Below, one piece after another: positions 48,281 to 58,611 of a stretch of 64,000 nt of DNA (its first letter is position 1; each line of letters begins with the position of its first letter). The position numbers and the translations under genes are program-made. The notes under the pieces are model-generated. The model searched no databases, was not told where the DNA came from, and saw only the letters and a list, made by a program, of their open reading frames with translations. The DNA is from Cudoniella acicularis (lineage: Eukaryota; Ascomycota; Leotiomycetes; Helotiales; Helotiaceae), in contig JAAMPI010000069.1 of the NCBI GenBank assembly GCA_013054445.1, positions 1 through 64,000 of the forward strand, in the 5' to 3' direction.

Positions 48281-48975
48281 AGACGTAAGTGCTCACATTG
48301 TGTTCTATTAGCGGATGAAAAGTGCTTATTCCTTAGCGTTTGGTGCCCCAAAACCCCCACCTAATCGATTTGCCGCGACTAGGAAGGGAAATATATTGAA
48401 ATTCCTTCTATATCATCTGGCGATGGATTTGTCCATAAGGGAGGAAGATATCATATCTGAATACCAGGGTGGAAGCCAAAAAGGGACCGCGGCTGGAGAG
48501 ATTGGTGAATGCAGTATAAGACGGTAGAAAGTACTTGGTTGTATAGTTTTTATCGACATTCCTGAAAATATGAAGTGATGATGCTGGCCCAATTTCGACC
48601 CCAGTCTATACAATACCAAGCTCTAGCCCAAGTTAGATGTTTGCAGACTCGATGGCTATGCACCCTTCCTCGCGGCCTCTATGAAAGCAAGTGACTCTTC
48701 GTAGTCACCCAAAACTAGCATACATTCTTTGATATCCCATCGAGACAAACTAGTGCTTCCAGAAATCAGTCCCAGATTCTCGAAGGGCCGATGAGAACTA
48801 GTACAATCATCGCATATAGCAAACAATAGATTGTCTAATGTTATATTTGGTGTAATGCGTGGGAGCACAACCAGCTCCGTGCTGGTAAAAACTTACAGGC
48901 TGGACCCTGCCGATCGTTTGAAATTGCGGCCAGCCTGGCTAACGTAGCCCTATGTTTGTATAAGCCAATAGTAAC

Positions 48976-48989
48976 GAGCCCTAGCCCTA
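48976..48989. promoter_or_regulatory. Telobox-like GCCCTAGCCCTA motif
   Basis: Two CCCTA units in GAGCCCTAGCCCTA, about 150 bp before the ATG at 49133. Such telobox-like words bind Tbf1-type factors in fungi. A second copy occurs at 63815, also about 150 bp before a start. Confidence 0.4.
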
Positions 48990-49132
48990 TGAGTTCGCGG
49001 GAAGTGACCACGTGATAATCGCATAATCTCGCTTGGCTGTTGCCTTTACAACCGCGTTTGCTCTTCGATCTTGAAATTCCTCTCCATCGTCAACTCTACA
49101 TACTCTCCGACCCCCTTGTGCTCTCAAGCAAG

Positions 49133-50920
49133 ATGTCGGAACATAACGAAAATGACGACTTGGGCCTTAGAGGCCTTTTCACATCAGAAGAATTCGACGC
49201 CATATCGCCAGAAGCGCAGGCTGAGGCCATGGATGCGCAACGCGATATGGAGCAACCAGCTGCCGGTGACGAGGAGATGTTAGACTCTCCAAGTCCCGAG
49301 CAAGCTGGCACAACGTCTGGGACGTCAGCGGCGTCTAATCCAGCGTTGAACAGTGGTATTGCTGGCCGGGGAGAGGAGGCATCTGATCCTTCACGTACCC
49401 AGCCGGCGACAACAACGTCTGGGGCGTCAGCGACGCCTACACCAGCGTTGAGCCACGGGAACATTGTAATGCCAGCGGCAGGTGAGGAAACTCGCCCACG
49501 ACGTGTTCCCGTCAAGAGAAAATTGAACATGCTGGGAGAGGTTCAGAGGCCATTGGAACACGCCATCTGCGGTATTTGCAGCAAGCGTGGCCACCATCCT
49601 GAGTCCTGCTCGGAAAATCTCTCCTGCGGATTTCACAACTGGTGTGTCTTCTGCAGCACCGGTGCGCATGTTACCGCCACATGTCCCCGTGTCCGCGATG
49701 GCCTCGTATCCAAAGCCGACATGTTCCATTATGCAGTGGCAAATCGAAGTGGCAGACCGCCATTAAGATTGCCCTTCAACTGGATGGATATTGACCCTCG
49801 AAAGTTGGCGGAATGGATTCGGCAAGGTCGGGCGCTCCCACAGTCAGCCAAATTTGCTGCAGAGCAAAGAAAGCTACGACTAAAGGCGGGTATGCCTGAA
49901 TGGCAAGATATCGGCAGCGTCATTCGGGACCCCATCTACAACGACCCGGACTGGCGAAATAAAATTGGAGATCAGACCCATCCCAGCGATCGATCCCTCG
50001 CCGGGGCTAAGGGTGGTAAATATTGCATCCCAGATGACGCCACCCAGACCGTACTTCCTGGAAGAACCAAAGGGTCACGCAAGCCTTCTGGTCCCAGTAC
50101 CGGTGTCAAGAGGAAGATGGACGATACGTCCGACGCCAATGATTCTCAGCGAGATAATGGCGCTCCAACAAAGCGGGCGAAGGGGCCTTCGTGGTTTCGT
50201 AAGAACGGCCGGGGCAACTATCGAGGCACTCGGGGTAACAATCGAGGCACTGGGCCTACCCGCAACCCATATGCGGGTGATCTAGCGACCTGGGAGAGCT
50301 TCAGAATCAGAGGTGCTGCAAGTGAGCCACGTCAGCCACCTGCAAATTTCCAACCACCATCTGGTCAGCCAGGTTCATTCGGGCCCGCCCCCCCTCCTCC
50401 GCCGCCGCTGGGCCTATCCTCTAACTGGACTCCTCTTCCGCTTCGCCCAATTTCGGATTCCCCAATCGTCCCCCGGATTGGGCGTGGCACTAACCCGGTC
50501 GAGAACCAGGCACTCGGAGAAGTTATTGCCTCGGCGTTCAGGACGTATATGCATGGTAATCATGCTGCATCCCTCGAACAGCAACAGGCCATGCTTGCAT
50601 CCTTCGTACAGGGACGACCCAACGGATCCCCGAGTAATGCAGGTAGTATGTGCGATGAAAGCGCTCTCGGAGGCAGTGGATCACAGTCAGCATCTGGACC
50701 TTTAAATCCTCGAGTAGCTGACCGTATCTCCACTATCCCGCCCTCACGCACCAGCGGTGCGGATGGCCAAATGGACGAATCAGCCTTGGGCAACGTTGAT
50801 CCTCCAAGCTTTTCCCAAACTGGCACTGGCGGTGGCAGCTCTGCTCCCGGTGGTGGCACTGCTGCACCCCAGCCTGGGGAGCCTGATGGGCAATTCGAAG
50901 ATGAGGGCATGTTCGACTAG
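49133..50920 (+). CDS. Double CCHC zinc-knuckle protein (lineage-specific family)
   Basis: Single exon, 595 aa; ATG chosen at 49133 (MSEHNENDDLGLRGLF) because no upstream ATG is in frame. The N-terminus is acidic with two AGTTSGTSA-like repeats. Two C-x2-C-x4-H-x4-C zinc knuckles follow at about aa 147-185 (CGICSKRGHHPESC and CVFCSTGAHVTATC). A conserved downstream block reads GRPPLRLPFNWMDIDP, then QSAKFAAEQRKL, then RDPIYNDPDWRN. Next come a basic nuclear-type stretch (KRKMDD, TKRAKG), a GRGNYRGTRGNNRGTG RGG-like segment, a poly-Pro run and a Gly/Ser tail. Zinc knuckles plus RGG suggest single-stranded RNA/DNA binding; this is inference. Two paralogues occur at 52450-52793 (broken) and 56595-57994. 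Derivation from a retrotransposon Gag is possible, but no other retroelement part is present. Confidence 0.82.
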   Translation: MSEHNENDDLGLRGLFTSEEFDAISPEAQAEAMDAQRDMEQPAAGDEEMLDSPSPEQAGTTSGTSAASNPALNSGIAGRGEEASDPSRTQPATTTSGASATPTPALSHGNIVMPAAGEETRPRRVPVKRKLNMLGEVQRPLEHAICGICSKRGHHPESCSENLSCGFHNWCVFCSTGAHVTATCPRVRDGLVSKADMFHYAVANRSGRPPLRLPFNWMDIDPRKLAEWIRQGRALPQSAKFAAEQRKLRLKAGMPEWQDIGSVIRDPIYNDPDWRNKIGDQTHPSDRSLAGAKGGKYCIPDDATQTVLPGRTKGSRKPSGPSTGVKRKMDDTSDANDSQRDNGAPTKRAKGPSWFRKNGRGNYRGTRGNNRGTGPTRNPYAGDLATWESFRIRGAASEPRQPPANFQPPSGQPGSFGPAPPPPPPLGLSSNWTPLPLRPISDSPIVPRIGRGTNPVENQALGEVIASAFRTYMHGNHAASLEQQQAMLASFVQGRPNGSPSNAGSMCDESALGGSGSQSASGPLNPRVADRISTIPPSRTSGADGQMDESALGNVDPPSFSQTGTGGGSSAPGGGTAAPQPGEPDGQFEDEGMFD

Positions 50921-52449
50921 AAGAACATGTTCGCGTCTACTACTCCTCGCATCGCTCCTATCTTATGTTCCGATTTAGCAAATCGGACTAGCATACTTTG
51001 ATGCACTTTTTGTTTCTTTCAAGAGGTGGGGCCTGAGAGACTTTACTTAAAAACGCTGACCTTGCCCACCATAATTTCCTGGCATCGAAGCCAACAAGGA
51101 TTGAGATCCACACATACTTCCCAATCCCAGGTACCAGGAAATCGAAATCTTAATCTTCAGCGCCATCGGGAACTAGACCTCAAGTTCTCAGAGGTGAAGA
51201 AATCTACTGTCGAGGATGCAAGGTCTTACAACATGGCCTTCAAAATTACACATACCTCGTGGTGGAGCTCTGGGAAATCATTTCATGTTCGACCAGAAGC
51301 CCTTTTCTTAGAGCATGATCGGGTCCCTGGAAGCACTATTTTCTTTTGTTATTGCGTGTTGGATGTTCATGTTGGGATTTGAGAGAAGTTGGTTTTATGG
51401 AAAGGATGATGAGGAATGTTGTGGAAATAGAGTTTCGGACCCTAGACTCACGATGACAAAGCTTTTCTGAAACTGGTAAGTGAGACATTCATGATCTCCT
51501 TTGGTAACGTTGACTAACAATTGGAACCAGCTCAAATTGAAAAAAAAAACCACCTGCCACTTCATACTTGGATGCCATAGTCCGTGGTCAAGATGCAAAG
51601 AATCCACCAGTCCCTTCATCGAAAGCAGGTCAAGCAACCAATCAGAAGCAAAAAATCGCGAAGAAATCTCGACCAGCCGCGGGCCTCTCGCAACCAAAAG
51701 GTTCCAAGATACTGAGCAGACGCCGCATTTCCCTCCTATTCGTCTCTACTCACATTGCGCAAACGGAGCACTCTGCTGGCAGCATCCAAAAGCGCATTAT
51801 TCAACGAAAAAACTGCCTCGTCTGCAACCTCGGTCACCCTACTCAAACCCATCTGCCAATAAGCGCAACCATAAATCGCTTAGCGAGAGTCTTAACCCAC
51901 TCAAACGACCCATCACTGGCAACAGCATCTCGACTTACAATCACACATTTGCCGCTGTGTACACACGATCAAGTCCAGCGCATTCGGGCATCAGTTGCAG
52001 ACTGGAATCATGAGCGCCGCAAACGAGAAAGACAACGAACAATCCCAAGGTCTCCTAAAGATATTAAAGCTCGAACGTCAGAGGCAGCTTTCATGGTAAT
52101 CCTTCCCAAGTGGAGCTACAAAAAAAACTTCTGTGATGGCAAGCCTAGGGTTATGTTTGGGAGGGTGTGATTTGGATTGGATAGCTTTGGATCTTGGGTA
52201 TGGCATCAGATTGCTTGAGTAGTGAGCTTCACGTCAACATGGCGATTCTCATATGTACACAAATCCCAATGACAGCATGAATGAGACAAATCAAATGAAT
52301 CACAGCGCCCACTCCCAAATCGTATTTGTGAGATCTGTAAAATTGAACTGGTCCGCACTTGAAAAGTTGTTGAGTGTTTTCGTATGTAGTTCTGATCTGT
52401 CACAAGTGATAGATTTTCCAAAATAGATCTCAAAGTATTTTGATATACT
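50921..52449. other. Intergenic, weak coding potential
   Basis: A plus-strand frame of 200 codons at 51568-52170 has no ATG start and no recognisable domain; it contains CLVCNLGHPTQTH, loosely knuckle-like. It may belong to the broken zinc-knuckle copy downstream, but the frames do not connect. Nothing else stands out. Confidence 0.35.
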
Positions 52450-52793
52450 ATGGAATATGTCAGCCGATCACTGTTTATAACTTATAGGCCACGCCTCGTT
52501 AATGCCTGTCCTATCTGCAACTCAAGAATGCACAATTATCTTGATTGTCCTTTACGTAACCGCATTCTACATTCGACGTGGTACCATTTGTTCGTGCAGC
52601 TACGTTCTGGCAAACCGCCGATTCGGGGCATTTCGAATTTCTAGGAGATCGACCCAGCTCGATGGGAGAAAGATATGTTACAAGACCCCGTCCTCAAACA
52701 GCAGCGTTCGCTCTCGACCACGCGAAACGAACTGGCAAGTGGCAGGAGCTCGATGAAAGTATCGACGACCCTATCTGGAAATATCCCAACTAG
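52450..52793 (+). pseudogene. Broken zinc-knuckle family copy
   Basis: This remnant matches the second half of the family core. It reads VNACPICNSRMHNYLDC (a C-x2-C-x4-H-x4-C knuckle), then RSGKPPIR, then ISNF-stop-EIDPARWE, where the paralogue at 57,150 has WNFWSIDPVRWE. The stop is TAG in place of TGG, a G-to-A change of the RIP type. A one-base frame change follows, after which PQTAAFALDHAKRTGKWQEL and IDDPIWKYPN resume the family pattern. The first knuckle, N-terminus and C-terminal tail are missing. It abuts the AT-rich transposon tract, which may explain the damage. Confidence 0.75.
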
Positions 52794-52849
52794 AAGGATT
52801 TGATCTTAGAGCGTATTCACCATACCTAAATATAATAGTTAGACTTCTA

Positions 52850-52980
52850 ATAAAGTATCTTAGAACTATAATCTTAGATATCGAAGGTTTATTACCGATA
52901 TTATTCTAGACATCCGACGGCTACCTAAGCCACGTGATAGGCGCCACCTAGTAGGTAAGCGAATTATATTATAGTTTTAA
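52850..52980 (+). repeat. 130-bp dispersed repeat, mutated copy
   Basis: Aligns in direct orientation with 55112-55252. Shared words include CTAGAAC/CTTAGAAC, AGGTTT[GA][CT]TACCGA[CT]ATTATTC, AAGCCACGTGA and CTAG[CT]AGGTAAGCGAA. Nearly all differences are C-to-T or G-to-A in this copy, the expected RIP direction. Confidence 0.75.
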
Positions 52981-53201
52981 AGAATTTGTTATAGGTCAGG
53001 TCTAGCTAAGGCAGGGCAAAGGTGGCTTAGTAGACGACTTGTATTTTAACGAAGGATTCTAGACTAAGGAGAGAAGGAGAGTCGAGTATAATAGCTTAGA
53101 TATAGGGTATAGCTGACTTAGCAGGGCTAAGCGAGGCCACGCAGCTATATAGCCTCAGGCACTCTAAACTAGGACCGTAATAGAATTAATCTTTAAAAAA
53201 A

Positions 53202-53395
53202 TATATATAGCTTTAAAGAATTAATTTTTTAAAAATAAATTATATTAAAATATATATAGTTTTAAAGAATTAATTTTTTAAAAATAAATTATATTAAAAT
53301 ATTANTATTATTANTANTAATCTTTAAAATAGATATAGTTTTAAAAAATCAATCTTTAAAAAATATATATAGCTTTAAAATATTATAGACCTAGT
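53202..53395. repeat. 49-bp AT-rich tandem repeat with N's
   Basis: A unit starting TATATATAG[CT]TTTAAAGAATTAA is seen at 53202 and 53251, with degenerate partial copies to about 53395. The ambiguous bases fall inside, so the copy number may be collapsed. Confidence 0.7.
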
Positions 53396-53756
53396 TTAGC
53401 GTATAGTCTTACGACTAAAAAGACTTAGACAGCGTAGCGCTATATATAACAGGAGGCTACGACGTAGCCCCTGACCCCCTATCACGTGACCTCGCTTACC
53501 AGCACTCACCTCCTGTATATAAGGCCTCTTTAGGGCTACCTCTCTTCTTTATCGATTATTATAAATAATAGAATATTATTTAAATTATCTATAGTTAAGT
53601 CTAATCCTTTTATACTAGTTAGGTATAATATAATAGCGTCGGAGGTCCGTAGTACTACCCCGAAGCCACGTAATAGTCACGCGACTAGTTACGTATACTA
53701 GGCGGACTTCGGCTATAATATATAACGTAATAAATATATTCCTTTTACGGATAAAT

Positions 53757-53895
53757 ACTATCCCTTCGACCGCTAAGACATGTCTAGCGCTAGTAGAGGG
53801 TTCTCGTATAGGCTACCGAATATAAAATTATATATCTTTATATATAAATTTATTAGTAATCTATATTATTTAAATACTAGCGCGCCTACGCGTTA
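53757..53895 (+). repeat. Left terminal inverted repeat of the PiggyBac-like element
   Basis: Matches the reverse complement of 55951-56088 along about 135 bp, ending in GCGCGCCTACGC against GCGCGTCTAGCA. Substitutions in this copy are mostly RIP-type transitions. Confidence 0.85.
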
Positions 53896-54189
53896 CCTAT
53901 ATATTTACGCGCTTATAATAGCTAATACTCTTAACCTATCTATCTAATCTAAGACGTAAAAAACGTAATCCCTTAAAGATATATTCTTTAAATTTAGACT
54001 AATCATAGGCGTTTATTATAAGCCTTTTAAATACGAGCTAAAACAGCTAGTAAGAGCACTTCTACCTCTATCTTTCCCTTAAAATCTATACCTATTCGAC
54101 TACTTTAGCTTATTCTTTACCTATAATATCCTCTATACGATTACTAAGAATACTAATCGATATACGAACATATAGAGACTATACGTATT

Positions 54190-55765
54190 ATAAGAGAGGG
54201 CACGAGAATAGACAGATCTACTAGTAGAAGAGTTATACGTGTTTCTAGGTACGATTATATATATAGGAATTTATAAAGAGCCTACGATTAAGATATACTA
54301 GAATACAGACTTTAATAAGGGCCCTTTATATCTAATTATAACCTATATATTACTTAATCGCTTTAGGTAGATCAAGAGGTTTTACTATATCTTATACCCT
54401 AAGAGTGATAAAAGAGCGGGGTATTACTTACCTAATAACAAGATCTAGTAGTATAAGCTTAAGCCTTTTACTTCCTCGATTCAAGCTTCTTCTTAGCGAT
54501 ATTACTCTCCCTCTTCTAAAGTAAATATTAACGAGCTTATAGTATAGTGTTTTAGCAGGTACGTTTCTTCTTCTCTTACCCTACTACCCCGCTAACTACT
54601 CTAGATCTTTATATATATATAAGATACTAAACAAGCCGATTAAACAAGGGTATAAGATCTTTAGAATTATAGATTATAGATATATATTTAACTAGATTTA
54701 GAGCTCCTAAGAGAAGAGACTATAGAATATTATCCTCTACCTAAAACTAACGAATACTAGCTACCTCGTACGAAGCCTTATACTCTCTCTTCTATGTCGC
54801 TACCTTATAATATACCTAGATAACTACTTTATAAGTATACTCTTATTTATAGAGTTACGTACTTATAATTTCGGTACTATTAGAACAACTAGGTAATATA
54901 TAGAGTTCTTTAAGGGGTTGATAGAGCTTAAGTATAAGGAGGAGGCGTTAGTAGGCAAAGAAGTCACGTATAGTAGGAAAAAGATTTAGTATAGAACTAA
55001 TCTCTAGCCCTAAGGGGTCTAGAGAAGCCCTCTTTTTATTAGCTGTCTAGTACCGGTAGGGGTCTGATACTACGACCTAATAATAATAGAAATAAATAGT
55101 ATTATCTGATATCCTATACTACGTATCAAGTGCCCTAGAACCATGATCCTGGATGTCGGAGGTTTGCTACCGACATTATTCCGGACATCCGCCGTCGATC
55201 TAAGCCACGTGACGGACGCCCCCTAGCAGGTAAGCGAACTATATTATATTAAGGCTCGATATTCTATAAAACTTAAATAGAATACCCTTCTTATAGTAGT
55301 AGTTTAGGACGTACTTTGCTTAGCTTAGTAGGATAATAATATTATCCTTGCTTTAAGTAATATCTATATAGTAGATAAGGTAGAAGACTTTAAAGAGAAG
55401 GCTAGAAGGCGTCCTATAAAAACCTCTATAAATAGGCGTATTATACGACGAGTATTTAAGGATGATCATATAAAGGAATTATAGATTCCCTACTTTATTA
55501 ATAATTATAATCATTATATAAGAGGGGTAGATCTTATAAATCAATTTAGGGAGGCGTATAAGACTTATAAGACTATCTTTAGGAATTAGTAGCCTTTATT
55601 TTACTAGCTAATTGATATAGCTTATATAAATGCTTATAGGCTATATTAGTTATATATAAATAGGCGTCCTCTTACGTATTTATAATTTAGGATTAAGCTT
55701 TACTATAAGCTCTTAAGCTATTCTGAGAGGGCAAAGTTATAGAGCTTGTGGATAGGATTAGGTAG
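54190..55765 (+). pseudogene. PiggyBac-type transposase (DDE), RIP-inactivated
   Basis: Across frames one reads LYVFLGTIIYIGIYKEP, LLNRFR, GYYLPNNKI, INELIV, LNKPIKQGYKIF, then after the inserted repeat LALSNIYIVDKVEDFKEKARRRP, NNYNHYIRGVDLINQFREAY, PLFY and INAYRLY. This is the PiggyBac order (DDE_Tnp_1_7-like), where INELIV stands for the usual IDE motif: the first catalytic Asp codon is AAC (54530), a G-to-A change. Asp codons survive near 54670 and at 55530. TAG appears where Trp is expected (twice in a row near 55587). A spliceosomal intron (gtacgt...ctctag, about 54558-54608) seems present. The gene cannot encode an active enzyme. Confidence 0.82.
55112..55252 (+). repeat. 130-bp dispersed repeat inserted in transposase
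   Basis: The less mutated of two copies (the other at 52850). It interrupts the transposase reading between its middle and C-terminal parts. It contains an internal inverted repeat, GGATGTCGG at about 55145 against CCGGACATCC at about 55181, so it can fold into a hairpin. It may be a small MITE-like element. Confidence 0.65.
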
Positions 55766-55950
55766 GAGGAGGGTATTTAATCCTGATCTCTAACACCTAT
55801 ATTACTGGGAAAAGCGCCCTAGAGGCACTTACGTATAGTGTTTATATAAATTAAGGTGTCAAAAAGCTTTAGGGAGAGTGGTAGAAGGTAGGGCAAAAAG
55901 GTCAACTGGGGGTTGTGTATTCTATAATGTCCACCTTTGTAAGGAGGGGG

Positions 55951-56088
55951 ACTGCTAGACGCGCTGGCATTCTAATGATATAGATTACTAATAAATTTAT
56001 ATGTAAAGGTACATAATTTTATGCTCTGCTGTCTGTGCGAGACCCCCCCTGCTAGCGCTGGACATGTCTCAGCGGTCGAAGGGATAGT
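55951..56088 (-). repeat. Right terminal inverted repeat of the PiggyBac-like element
   Basis: The better-preserved arm; it retains CpG- and CpA-rich words (GGACATGTCTCAGCGGTCG) that are altered in the left arm. Confidence 0.85.
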
Positions 56089-56594
56089 CTTTTGGCTTAG
56101 CGGGCAGTGCGATCTAGAGCTTAGCGATCTATGTCATATTAGGATTTAAGTATAAAATCACGAGTTTTTATATTATTTATATTCTAAGCTTAAGACGACT
56201 CTCGAGAGTGATTTGATTATACTATACATTCCTATAGAAATCTAGTCTACCCTTCCTCGAGAATAGATTTCAATACTCTACCGCAAATGCCGATAACTCG
56301 TAGCAAGAATTTAGAGTTTAGAAAAGGATTGCTAACCGAAGTATCTGTCTTATAATATTAGTATGTCGTCACCTCAAACTCAAGGGATATACATACCAAG
56401 GTGCGCAGTCCTTCGAAAATACCAGACTTGTATGCTTTCACTCGCATATTCCATCCTTTCAAAAGCAATTGCAATCTTTGAAAGCAATCACTCACAATCT
56501 TTACCTTCATCGCTAGTCAGGTACATGATTGTATGCCGCGACTATAACTGCTAGTCGTAGTCTCTATGAGGTGGCATCGAGCCACCATCCTATC
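56089..56594. other. Intergenic right of transposon
   Basis: The first 200 bp are still TpA-rich, after which composition returns to normal. A 63-codon frame at 56363 has no support. It holds the 3' flank of the minus-strand zinc-knuckle gene. Confidence 0.45.
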
Positions 56595-57994
56595 TCACCT
56601 CCCAGGTTCTGGTGACTCTGTCTTTTCACGCTTGATGATAGGTGTTTCATCAGGTGAAATTTCTCCATCTTCAACCTTTACCGCTGGACTTGGTTGAGAT
56701 GCTCCACGCTCATGCTTGACTTCAGCAGAGTCATATGCTGATTCACCAAAAGATGAGCTTGCATTTGCGTGTGCGTTGAGATGATACTTGGGTCCTCGAG
56801 CAGACTCGCCGTCTTCACGTGTTGTGACTGGCCCATCACCCTCGAAAGTTTCTCTTGATCGCTTTCTCGGATTTTCAGTATCAGATGACTGGTTGACAGC
56901 TAGGTGTTGAATATGCCTAGCATCATAAACCATAGGAGGCGGTCCACGAGGAGCGAGCAACAAGGCAAGATCCTGAGTATGGACCTGCGGAAGAATCCAG
57001 TTTGTACCGAGGAATTGTTCCCAATTTGCTCCATCAAACATAGGATCTCGCACAACCTCCCGGATGCCTTGCCAGCCCATTTTCTGTGCACGATCCAGAG
57101 CAAATTGTGCTCTCTGCGGACGAACTACATCCCTCTGAGCTTCCCATCTAACTGGATCAATTGACCAAAAGTTCCATGGGCACCGGATCGGTGGCTTGCC
57201 TGCCCTCCTACGTACTAGAAAGTAGTATAGTTTCCGAAGGGGGATATCGTAAACATCTGGGCACCGGAAAGCGCTATGCGAGTTGGTATTATGGAATGGG
57301 CAGGCATTAACGAAGCCTTCTGAATCGAGGTTTCGAGTGCAATCGGCAACCTCATGACCAATATCCTGGCAATTTCCGCAAATCAATTGTGGTTTTTGCG
57401 CTGGGGGTTGATTGTTAGTCTTCCGCCCATTATTGCCAACCCCTGATAAGTTGCGCGATGGTTGTCCCATATTTGTAGACTCGGGACGTCGCCGAGGTTG
57501 TGGAGCTGCTTTGGGGGGTTGAGCCTGCGCACCCGGATTGCGCTTTACCTCTGACCCTGCTAGGATCTTTTGAGGGTTCTTATGAACCTGCGGCCGCGAT
57601 TCTACTATCGGTCTCGTAGACGTCACGCTAGAATTTTTAGGCTGATCGTGAGAGAGCTTTGCCTGGACCGCAGGAGCATCTACTGGTGCCGCCATAGATT
57701 TTAGAGGCGCCGTAGAAGAAGAGGGGACTACTGCTGGCGATGGTGCTCCGTTGGGAGGTACCTCTATTGGTATTGCCGTAGCAGGAGACCGATTGTTGGG
57801 AGGCAATGGCGCCTCAGGGATTGTCGAGACTGGAGGTTGTCTCTGACCTTGTGAGGAAGCTTCATTTGAAGTCGCGAGGCCGGTGGGGTCATCAGGACGG
57901 TCGGCGTGAGGACCAGTTGGAGAGGGGGGTCCAGGATCTATAGTAGTAGCGGTCAGTATAATGAAGTTCAAGAGCGCGATTACTTACGATTCAT
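56595..57994 (-). CDS. Zinc-knuckle protein, paralogue of 49133-50920
   Basis: Two exons on minus: 57994-57988 (only ATGAATC) and 57937-56595, 449 aa. The 50-nt intron (gtaagt...ctatag) was chosen because it gives MNHPGPPSPTGP and avoids the hydrophobic read-through start. The N-terminal half is Pro/Ala/Ser-rich. Knuckle 1 is CGNCQDIGHEVADC (C-x2-C-x4-H-x4-C); knuckle 2 is CPFHNTNSHSAFRC, in which His replaces the second Cys (C-x2-H-x4-H-x4-C). Then come RRRAGKPPIRCPWNFWSIDP, RAQFALDRAQKM and VRDPMFDGANWEQ, matching the paralogue. The tail is acidic/basic with IKREKTESPEPG, which resembles a SUMO-site motif. A nucleic-acid binding role is inferred only. It lies 0.5 kb from a transposon end yet is intact. 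Confidence 0.82.
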
Positions 57995-58611
57995 GTCTGA
58001 GAGTAGGCTCAGGCCCTATCGCGAGTTGTTTTTTGTATTATAAAAGCGGAAGGTGAAAGATTTTCAAGATCGAAGAGTGAAAGCGAGTATTGGAATTTGT
58101 CGACTCCAGCTGGCCGGATGAGTGGTATCATCAACACAAGTAATAGGATCACAGAGATCGTCCGGAGGGCTCAATTATGGTAAATCAACTGTATCGAGTA
58201 AACTATGAGGGCATCGGGCCACATATCTGGACGAGCTTTTCGCTGTTCGCCAAGGCTCACTGGCGTCGCTAGCGGCTCCTACGGAGCCTTCTAGCTCCCA
58301 GTGAGCCTATTGGCTCACAACGCTTCAAAGCTCGCCCTGCGGGGCTGTAGACTATGCTATGAGTCCGTAAGTCACGTGATCTATCCGTAAGCTTAGTATT
58401 GTTGCGATTCGGGTCGCAGACCCGTTTCAGGGTACGCTTTGGCCTGGTGCCACGCCCATAGTTATAGGCTCTGGAAGCCCTTCCTGTACAGTAGTCACCT
58501 TCTCCTTTATGGAATACACTCGTTTTTGACTCGAAGACCTTGAGATTTCAACAAGTATTGTACCCGTAGATCCTAAGCCTGTAGAGCCTAGAATTAATAG
58601 TTATCATAGAA
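57995..58611. other. Intergenic with nested palindrome
   Basis: Promoter side of the zinc-knuckle gene, containing the inverted repeat at 58232-58336 and otherwise no features. Confidence 0.45.
58232..58336. repeat. Nested inverted repeat (hairpin-forming)
   Basis: Three nested arms: CGAGCTTT (58232) with AAAGCTCG (58327); GGCTCACTGG (58254) with CCAGTGAGCC (58298); and GGCTCC (58274) with GGAGCC (58283) around TAC. The inner pairs are perfect. It could form a cruciform or an RNA hairpin; a MITE remnant or structured RNA are both possible. Confidence 0.7.

Larger units (their letters stand above)
47743..49132. other. Intergenic with tandem repeat and two small frames
   Basis: Contains the roughly 80-bp tandem repeat at 48043-48280. 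Frames of about 70 codons at 48315-48527 (plus, MKSAYSLAFGAPKPPP) and 48656-48868 (minus, MLPRITPNITLDNLLF) could be relics, but neither has supporting structure. The last 170 bp are the leader of the zinc-knuckle gene. Confidence 0.4.
52794..53756. other. AT-rich, TpA-rich repeat tract
   Basis: Extremely rich in TA, TAG and CTA words, with no usable frame and with three ambiguous bases (53305, 53314, 53317). It includes one copy of the 130-bp repeat and the 49-bp AT tandem. The pattern fits repeat-induced point mutation of transposon DNA. An LTR or second element may be hidden here, but its ends cannot be placed. Confidence 0.6.
53757..56088 (+). mobile_element. Decayed PiggyBac-like DNA transposon, about 2.33 kb
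   Basis: Long imperfect terminal inverted repeats bound the element: left 53757-53895, right 55951-56088, both starting ACTATCCCTTCGACCGCT reading inward. The left copy carries C-to-T/G-to-A changes relative to the right one. Inside lies a broken PiggyBac-type transposase and an inserted 130-bp repeat. No clear TTAA duplication flanks the ends (flanks AAAT and CTTT), so the exact boundaries or target site may have mutated. The element is not mobile by itself: its transposase has many stops. Confidence 0.85.

Noticed and set aside
51568..52170. 200-codon plus-strand frame with a loose Cys/His cluster
   Set aside because: No ATG, spacing C-x2-C-x3-H-x4-H does not match a knuckle, and it does not connect with the broken zinc-knuckle copy.
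53757..56088. Tc1/mariner or hAT identity for the transposon
   Set aside because: The motif order (NHYIRGVDLINQFR, KPIKQGYKIF) is PiggyBac-like and the long TIRs do not begin with hAT or Tc1 consensus; no TA or 8-bp duplication is evident.
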